This document shows positions 6,644-9,785 of a stretch of DNA of 9,785 nucleotides, in pieces (within the stretch, counting starts at the first letter, position 1; every line of letters begins with the position of its first letter). Below the pieces are notes generated by a model that was not told the DNA's origin, made no database searches, and was given only the letters and a program-made list of their open reading frames with translations. This DNA comes from a bacterium (GTDB taxonomy: Bacteria; Patescibacteriota; Minisyncoccia; Moranbacterales; UBA2206). Location of the stretch: assembly GCA_021789395.1 (NCBI GenBank), contig JAJYJP010000029.1, positions 1-9,785 on the forward strand, read 5' to 3'. The translations under genes were made by a program, and so were the position numbers.

Positions 6644-6672
6644 ATTATATTATAATCCTTACTTTAAGGATT
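6644..6672 (-). promoter_or_regulatory. -10 region with an upstream palindrome before the acyltransferase
   Basis: On the minus strand two overlapping TATAAT boxes (complement of 6649-6654 and 6644-6649) precede the acyltransferase start. No good -35 box is present at 16-18 nt. Instead a perfect inverted repeat, AATCCTTA-3nt-TAAGGATT (6654-6672), occupies that region and overlaps the stop codon of the response regulator. It could be a transcription-factor site compensating for the missing -35. It could also be a weak terminator on the plus strand, where ATTTTTC follows. Confidence 0.42.
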
Positions 6673-7066
6673 ATTTTTCAATTTTCTCCAACATTTCATC
6701 GATTTCTTGCAGCAGCTGCTTGGGTGTAAGCAGCGGTTTGACCAAATACTTTTCCGCCCCGGAAGAAAGCGCTTCTTCCCGATCTTCCGGATCGCTCAGG
6801 CTGGTCAGCATAAACACCGGTATGTTCTTGAACCTGCTATCTCTTTTTATCTTCTTCAGCGCATCGAAACCGTCCATCTTGGGCATTACAACATCCAAAA
6901 GTATCAACCTGATTTCTGCGTAATTATTTTTCAGTCTTTCTTTGACCTCTTCTCCGTTCTCAGCCGTGATGACTTTGAAGCCGGCTCGCGTCAACATCCA
7001 AGTATACATCTCGCGCAGGTCCGGCTCGTCCTCGGTCAGCAAAATTGTAATATTTTTCTTTTTCAT
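6671..7066 (-). CDS. stand-alone receiver-domain response regulator
   Basis: The protein has 131 residues and consists of a single CheY-like receiver domain with no output domain. The key residues are all present: acidic pair E12/D13, phospho-acceptor D58 in LLDVVMPKMDG, T88 in MLTSLSD, and K110 in YLVKP. It should therefore be phosphorylatable and act by protein-protein contact rather than by binding DNA. The start codon overlaps the stop of the upstream membrane-protein gene in an ATGA arrangement (7063-7066) and has no Shine-Dalgarno of its own, so translation is probably coupled. No histidine kinase lies in the window, so the phosphodonor is encoded elsewhere. The stop codon lies at the edge of a palindrome that precedes the acyltransferase promoter. 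The domain call is certain and the pathway is unknown. Confidence 0.93.
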   Translation of the reverse strand: MKKKNITILLTEDEPDLREMYTWMLTRAGFKVITAENGEEVKERLKNNYAEIRLILLDVVMPKMDGFDALKKIKRDSRFKNIPVFMLTSLSDPEDREEALSSGAEKYLVKPLLTPKQLLQEIDEMLEKIEK

Positions 7067-7407
7067 AATTTAATAAAATGGAACAAGTGATGCATAAAGA
7101 GCGAGAGTTTTTTCAGATCGACCGGATTTCCGGAAAGGTTGAAAAAATAATAGATAAAATTAAGCAGCAGCACCAGAACGATGAAAGCCGCGACGACTAC
7201 GATAACCGCGGTGGAAAAAGCCCTGAAGATAAAATATTTCAATTTCTTGCGAAATTTTTTGAGACCGACGTACGATTTGAAAGTAAGACTAGCCTCGCCC
7301 CGCTCGATCTCTTCCTTTTGAAGCCTCAATTCCGTTTCGGAAGGATATTTAAAAAGGAGATAATATACCGATTTTAATTTGGCTCCCAACTTTCCGCAGC
7401 AGCTCAT
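7063..7407 (-). CDS. small single-pass membrane protein coupled to a receiver
   Basis: The protein has 114 residues. It begins MSCCGKLG with adjacent cysteines at 3-4. A charged, probably cytoplasmic region follows (about 10-58), with an acidic/basic helix at 24-39 and a very basic stretch at 50-57 (KKFRKKLK). A strong membrane helix lies at about 64-90, and a short tail with hydrophobic and histidine-rich character (MHHLFHFIKL) ends the protein. The positive-inside rule puts the N-terminal region in the cytoplasm. I recognise no family. Its stop overlaps the ATG of the response regulator by 4 bp, so the two are co-translated. A promoter at 7445-7473 gives a leader of about 30 nt. It might be a membrane partner or anchor for the receiver, but this rests on arrangement alone. 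Confidence 0.72.
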   Translation of the reverse strand: MSCCGKLGAKLKSVYYLLFKYPSETELRLQKEEIERGEASLTFKSYVGLKKFRKKLKYFIFRAFSTAVIVVVAAFIVLVLLLNFIYYFFNLSGNPVDLKKLSLFMHHLFHFIKL

Positions 7408-7444
7408 GAAAATTTTCTTGAAGTGATTAAGTATTTACTTTTTC

Positions 7445-7473
7445 ATTTTACCCGAAAAAAATATTTTGAGCAA
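7445..7473 (-). promoter_or_regulatory. promoter of the membrane protein/receiver pair
   Basis: On the minus strand, TTGCTC (complement of 7468-7473, 4 of 6) and TAAAAT (complement of 7445-7450, 5 of 6) are 17 nt apart. The predicted start is near 7438. It lies in the 73-bp gap after uvrB, whose only hairpin there is a weak 4-bp stem (TGAG/CTCA) followed by a T-run. The -35 box overlaps that stem. Confidence 0.5.
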
Positions 7474-7480
7474 TTCTCAT

Positions 7481-9478
7481 TTATCTCAGCTGCAATTTTC
7501 GCAACTGCGCCACTTCGTCGCGGATGACGGCCGCTCGCTCGAATTCCAAATTGCGCGCGGCGTCTTTCATTTCTTTTTCGCGCTGTTTGATGTAGCCTTG
7601 CAGATCTTCCAGCGATTCCAGTTCCGAAAAATCCCTGGTCACTTGCGGCTTGATCTCATGGTCGACGATCGACTTGATATTTTTTTCGATCGTCTTTGGC
7701 GTGATGTGATGGGCTTTGTTGTATTCCGTTTGTAATTTTCTCCGGCGGTTGGTTTCGTCGATAGCCCGTTTCATCGAACCGGTGATCGAATCGGCATAAA
7801 GGATGACCCGCCCGCGCACATTCCGCGCCGCTCGCCCGATCGTCTGGATGAGCGACGTCTCGCTCCGCAAGAAGCCTTCTTTGTCTGCGTCCAGAATCGC
7901 CACCAGTTCCACTTCCGGCAGATCCAAACCTTCCCGTAAAAGATTGACACCCACCAACACATCCACTTTTCCGCGCCGCAAATCTTCCAAAATTTTCACC
8001 CGTTCCAAAGTTTCAATATTGGAATGCAGATATTCCGCTTTGATTTTATGTTCAATTAAAAATTCCGACAGATCCTCCGCCATTTTTTTGGTAAGCGTCG
8101 TAATTAAAACACGCCCTTTTCCTTCCACCACCTTTTTAATTTCTTCAATCACTTCCCGCACCTGTCCTTTGGCCGGCTTAATAATAATTTCCGGATCCAC
8201 CAGACCGGTCGGACGGATGATCTGCTCGACAACTTGCGCCGAGTGGTTTTTCTCGTAATCGGCCGGCGTGGCCGAAGTAAAAATCAACTGGTTTATTTTT
8301 TTCTCAAATTCAGGAAACTTCAGTGGCCGGTTATCCGCCGCGCTCGGCAGACGGAAACCGTTGTCGATCAAAGATTTTTTTCGAGAATAGTCGCCGTTAA
8401 ACATGCCGGCGATCTGCGGCACTGTCACGTGAGATTCGTCAATGATCATCAGAAAATCTTCGGGAAAATAATCGATCAAGGTGTAAGGCGGTTCGCCCTC
8501 TTTGCGGCCGGTCAGGAAGCGCGAATAATTTTCAATGCCGTGACAATAGCCGACTTCCCGCATCATCTCGATGTCTTGGCGCGTCCGGCGCTCCAATCTT
8601 TCCGCTTCCAAAAGTTTATTGTTATCGCGGAACCATTTCACCCGTTCACGCGCTTCCGTTTCTATTTCCGAAAGTGCCTCTTCCATCACCGGTTCCGGCA
8701 CAACGAAATGTTTGGCCGGATAAAGTACCGCTCGCTCCAAGTTTCCCAGTTCTTCACCGGTCAGAAAATCATATTCAAAAATTTTCTTAATCCGTCCGTG
8801 ATCCATCTCGACCCGCGTCACTATCTCGCGCGCCGGCGACATAATTTCGAAAGTTTCGCCCGTCACTCGGAATCTTCCTCGCGCCAAAACCTCCGTTCGT
8901 TTGTATTGCATCTCAACTAACCTTTCAATCACCACTTCGCGATCGGCCTTTTCCCCCACATTCAACTCCAAGCTGATCTGGCTGTAATATTCCGGCGAGC
9001 CCAAACCGTAGATGCAGGAAACCGACGCCACAATGATAGTGTCGCGGCGAGAGAGAATCGCCGCCGTCGATGCGTGGCGCAACCGGTCAATCTCGTCGTT
9101 GATGTCAGATTCTTTTTCGATGTAAGTGTCGGTTGAAGCAATGTAGGCTTCCGGCTGGTAATAATCATAATAGGAAACAAAATATTCCACCGCGCTTTTG
9201 GGAAAAAACGTCCGAAACTCTTGAGCCAATTGCGCCGCCAAAGTTTTGTTGGGCGCGATGACGAGCGTCGGCTTCTGAACATTCTGAATTACATTAGCCA
9301 TCGTGAAAGTTTTCCCCGAACCGGTCACACCCAAAAGCGTCTGGAACTTATCGCCGGCTTCCAGACCTTTGGTCAGTTTCTCGATCGCGCTTGGTTGATC
9401 GCCTGACGGTTTGAATTTGGAAGATATTTGAAACTGCATAGTCCGATAATAATACAATTTTTCATCAAAATTGTCCAT
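7481..9478 (-). CDS. uvrB: UvrB, excinuclease ABC subunit B
   Basis: UvrB is the damage-verifying helicase-like ATPase of nucleotide excision repair. UvrA loads it, and it then recruits UvrC for incision. The protein has 665 residues (E. coli UvrB has 673). Walker A GVTGSGKT is at 50-57. The DNA-clamping beta-hairpin region (YYDYYQPEAY, then DEIDRLRH) is intact. Motif II reads DESH, and the conserved block MFNGDYSRKKSLIDNGFRLP follows. The helicase motif VGVNLLREGLDLPEV and QTIGRAARN are present. The last about 40 residues form the UVR motif that contacts UvrC. Start: the family N-terminus usually matches the Met at residue 14 (MQFQISSKF), but GGAGGT sits 3 nt before the ATG at 9478 and nothing similar precedes Met14. 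A 13-residue extension (MDNFDEKLYYYRT) is therefore likely translated. Confidence 0.98.
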   Translation of the reverse strand: MDNFDEKLYYYRTMQFQISSKFKPSGDQPSAIEKLTKGLEAGDKFQTLLGVTGSGKTFTMANVIQNVQKPTLVIAPNKTLAAQLAQEFRTFFPKSAVEYFVSYYDYYQPEAYIASTDTYIEKESDINDEIDRLRHASTAAILSRRDTIIVASVSCIYGLGSPEYYSQISLELNVGEKADREVVIERLVEMQYKRTEVLARGRFRVTGETFEIMSPAREIVTRVEMDHGRIKKIFEYDFLTGEELGNLERAVLYPAKHFVVPEPVMEEALSEIETEARERVKWFRDNNKLLEAERLERRTRQDIEMMREVGYCHGIENYSRFLTGRKEGEPPYTLIDYFPEDFLMIIDESHVTVPQIAGMFNGDYSRKKSLIDNGFRLPSAADNRPLKFPEFEKKINQLIFTSATPADYEKNHSAQVVEQIIRPTGLVDPEIIIKPAKGQVREVIEEIKKVVEGKGRVLITTLTKKMAEDLSEFLIEHKIKAEYLHSNIETLERVKILEDLRRGKVDVLVGVNLLREGLDLPEVELVAILDADKEGFLRSETSLIQTIGRAARNVRGRVILYADSITGSMKRAIDETNRRRKLQTEYNKAHHITPKTIEKNIKSIVDHEIKPQVTRDFSELESLEDLQGYIKQREKEMKDAARNLEFERAAVIRDEVAQLRKLQLR

Positions 9479-9481
9479 ACG

Positions 9482-9487
9482 ACCTCC
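9482..9487 (-). promoter_or_regulatory. Shine-Dalgarno deciding the uvrB start
   Basis: The complement reads GGAGGT, 3 nt from the ATG at 9478. It is one of only two strong Shine-Dalgarno sequences in the window and supports the upstream start over the Met at residue 14. Confidence 0.65.
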
Positions 9488-9503
9488 GAAATTATGCTAT
9501 ATA

Positions 9504-9512
9504 TGTTATAAT
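9504..9512 (+). promoter_or_regulatory. extended -10 promoter giving a near-leaderless transcript
   Basis: TG-t-TATAAT is a full extended -10 element with a perfect -10 hexamer at 9507-9512. No -35 box is evident at normal spacing, which is common for extended -10 promoters. Transcription would begin near 9518-9520, only 5-7 nt before the ATG at 9525. Confidence 0.5.
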
Positions 9513-9524
9513 GGAATTAAACCA

Positions 9525-9653
9525 ATGATCAAAAAACTGAAAATCAAAGCCGAGAAGCGCGAAGAAAAGAAGAAGATCAAGATGAAAATCTCCGGAAAGA
9601 GCGTTTTTGGATTGAAAAAAATAATTGAGAAAAAGAGCAAAAATAAGAAATAG
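9525..9653 (+). CDS. 42-residue lysine-rich small protein
   Basis: The open frame encodes MIKKLKIKAEKREEKKKIKM and 22 more residues, ending KKIIEKKSKNKK. About 19 of 42 residues are lysine, with a few glutamates, so the protein is very basic and probably helical, with a short hydrophobic patch (SVFGLKKII). Such composition suits nucleic-acid or ribosome contact, but no family is recognised. A perfect extended -10 element lies just upstream and leaves almost no leader. There is no Shine-Dalgarno. The frame also opens upstream from a TTG at 9471, but that would begin before the promoter. The gene is divergent from uvrB and is followed after 72 bp by secG, which has its own promoter. The lysine-rich frame could be chance in A-rich DNA, hence moderate confidence. 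Confidence 0.5.
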   Translation: MIKKLKIKAEKREEKKKIKMKISGKSVFGLKKIIEKKSKNKK

Positions 9654-9667
9654 TTGCGAACTTCCAG

Positions 9668-9695
9668 TTGACAAATCTTCTTCTCATGCTAAGCT
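9668..9695 (+). promoter_or_regulatory. promoter of the gene at 9726
   Basis: A perfect -35 TTGACA (9668-9673) is followed after 16 nt by TAAGCT (9690-9695), which is preceded by TGC as in extended -10 elements. The -10 hexamer itself is weak (3 of 6), but the -35 and the TG motif together make a promoter likely. The predicted start leaves a leader of about 25 nt. Confidence 0.5.
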
Positions 9696-9725
9696 AATTT
9701 AAGTTTTTTAACGGATTTTAAAACC

Positions 9726-9785
9726 ATGCAAACCATAACCATAATTGAAATAATCGTCGCCATCCTGTTGATCGTCGCCATCCTG
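9726..9785 (+). CDS. secG: probable SecG N-terminus, cut by the right edge
   Basis: Twenty codons are visible, reading MQTITIIEIIVAILLIVAIL. This matches the first membrane helix of short SecG proteins of the general secretion channel (SecYEG), which begin with a few polar residues and then an Ile/Leu-rich helix. The fragment ends before the conserved Gln/Gly-rich loop that would prove the family, so any short membrane protein remains possible. A perfect TTGACA lies 52 nt upstream, but no clear Shine-Dalgarno is present. The only gene-internal oddity is a tandem repeat of 15 identical bases. Confidence 0.5.
   Translation, partial: MQTITIIEIIVAILLIVAIL
9753..9785 (+). repeat. tandem 15-bp repeat inside the probable secG
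   Basis: ATCGTCGCCATCCTG occurs at 9753-9767 and again at 9771-9785, an 18-nt period with only TTG between. It encodes IVAIL-L-IVAIL in the membrane helix. Exact codon identity suggests an in-frame duplication rather than independent drift. The second copy ends at the window edge, so more copies could follow. Confidence 0.7.

Noticed and set aside
7471..7484. Terminator hairpin after uvrB
   Set aside because: The only stem is 4 bp (TGAG/CTCA), which is too weak to call even though a T-run follows. The overlapping promoter explains the sequence better.
8234..8920. 228-codon open frame on the plus strand inside uvrB
   Set aside because: It is antisense to conserved uvrB motifs, rich in Arg/Phe/His without domain structure, and is explained by the codon bias of uvrB on the other strand.
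9491..9512. Approximate inverted repeat between uvrB and the lysine-rich ORF
   Set aside because: Only 8 of 11 pairs match, all of them A-T. In such AT-rich DNA, and with a real -10 box accounting for part of it, this is likely chance.
1..9785. CRISPR arrays, tRNA/rRNA genes, insertion sequences, phage genes
   Set aside because: No regularly spaced repeats, cloverleaf-like sequences, transposase motifs or terminal repeats were seen on either strand.

Overview
The window looks like a piece of a Candidate Phyla Radiation (Patescibacteria, probably Parcubacteria-like) genome. This is an inference from gene content and style. Small unknown proteins with single membrane anchors sit between compact housekeeping genes, many starts have no Shine-Dalgarno, 5' leaders are very short, and the standard genetic code is used (TGA is a stop at 7063-7065). 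No search could be run, so the lineage is not proven.

Layout: most genes lie on the minus strand. Reading that strand from right to left: uvrB (9478 to 7481); a small membrane protein whose stop overlaps the start of a receiver-only response regulator (7407 to 6671); an acyltransferase-3 membrane protein (6620 to 5625); a membrane-anchored thioredoxin-fold protein with a CPYG active site (5537 to 4446); a two-gene unit of small unknown proteins with its own promoter and terminator (4364 to 3840); uvrA (3712 to 827); and a YggT-family membrane protein (791 to 480). On the plus strand are a small AT-rich membrane-anchored protein with its own promoter and terminator (103-453), a 42-residue lysine-rich protein with a near-leaderless start (9525-9653), and the first 20 codons of a probable secG (9726 to the edge). 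A minus-strand CDS may begin at position 29 and run off the left edge.

How the genes work together: UvrA and UvrB are the damage-recognition half of nucleotide excision repair. They flank about 3.7 kb of genes that are mostly envelope-related (thiol chemistry, acyl transfer, small membrane proteins) plus one receiver. Promoters and terminators can be read for several units, so this is a run of short transcription units rather than one operon.

No CRISPR array, insertion sequence, phage gene, tRNA or rRNA was seen. The most unusual structures are regulatory: a perfect 17-bp palindrome over two facing promoters at the left edge, a promoter whose predicted start falls inside the upstream gene's terminator stem (4376-4441), and a palindrome in the -35 region of the acyltransferase promoter. 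I do not see a clear new multi-gene system. The best candidates for unknown biology are the two-gene unit at 3840-4364 and the membrane protein/receiver pair at 6671-7407.
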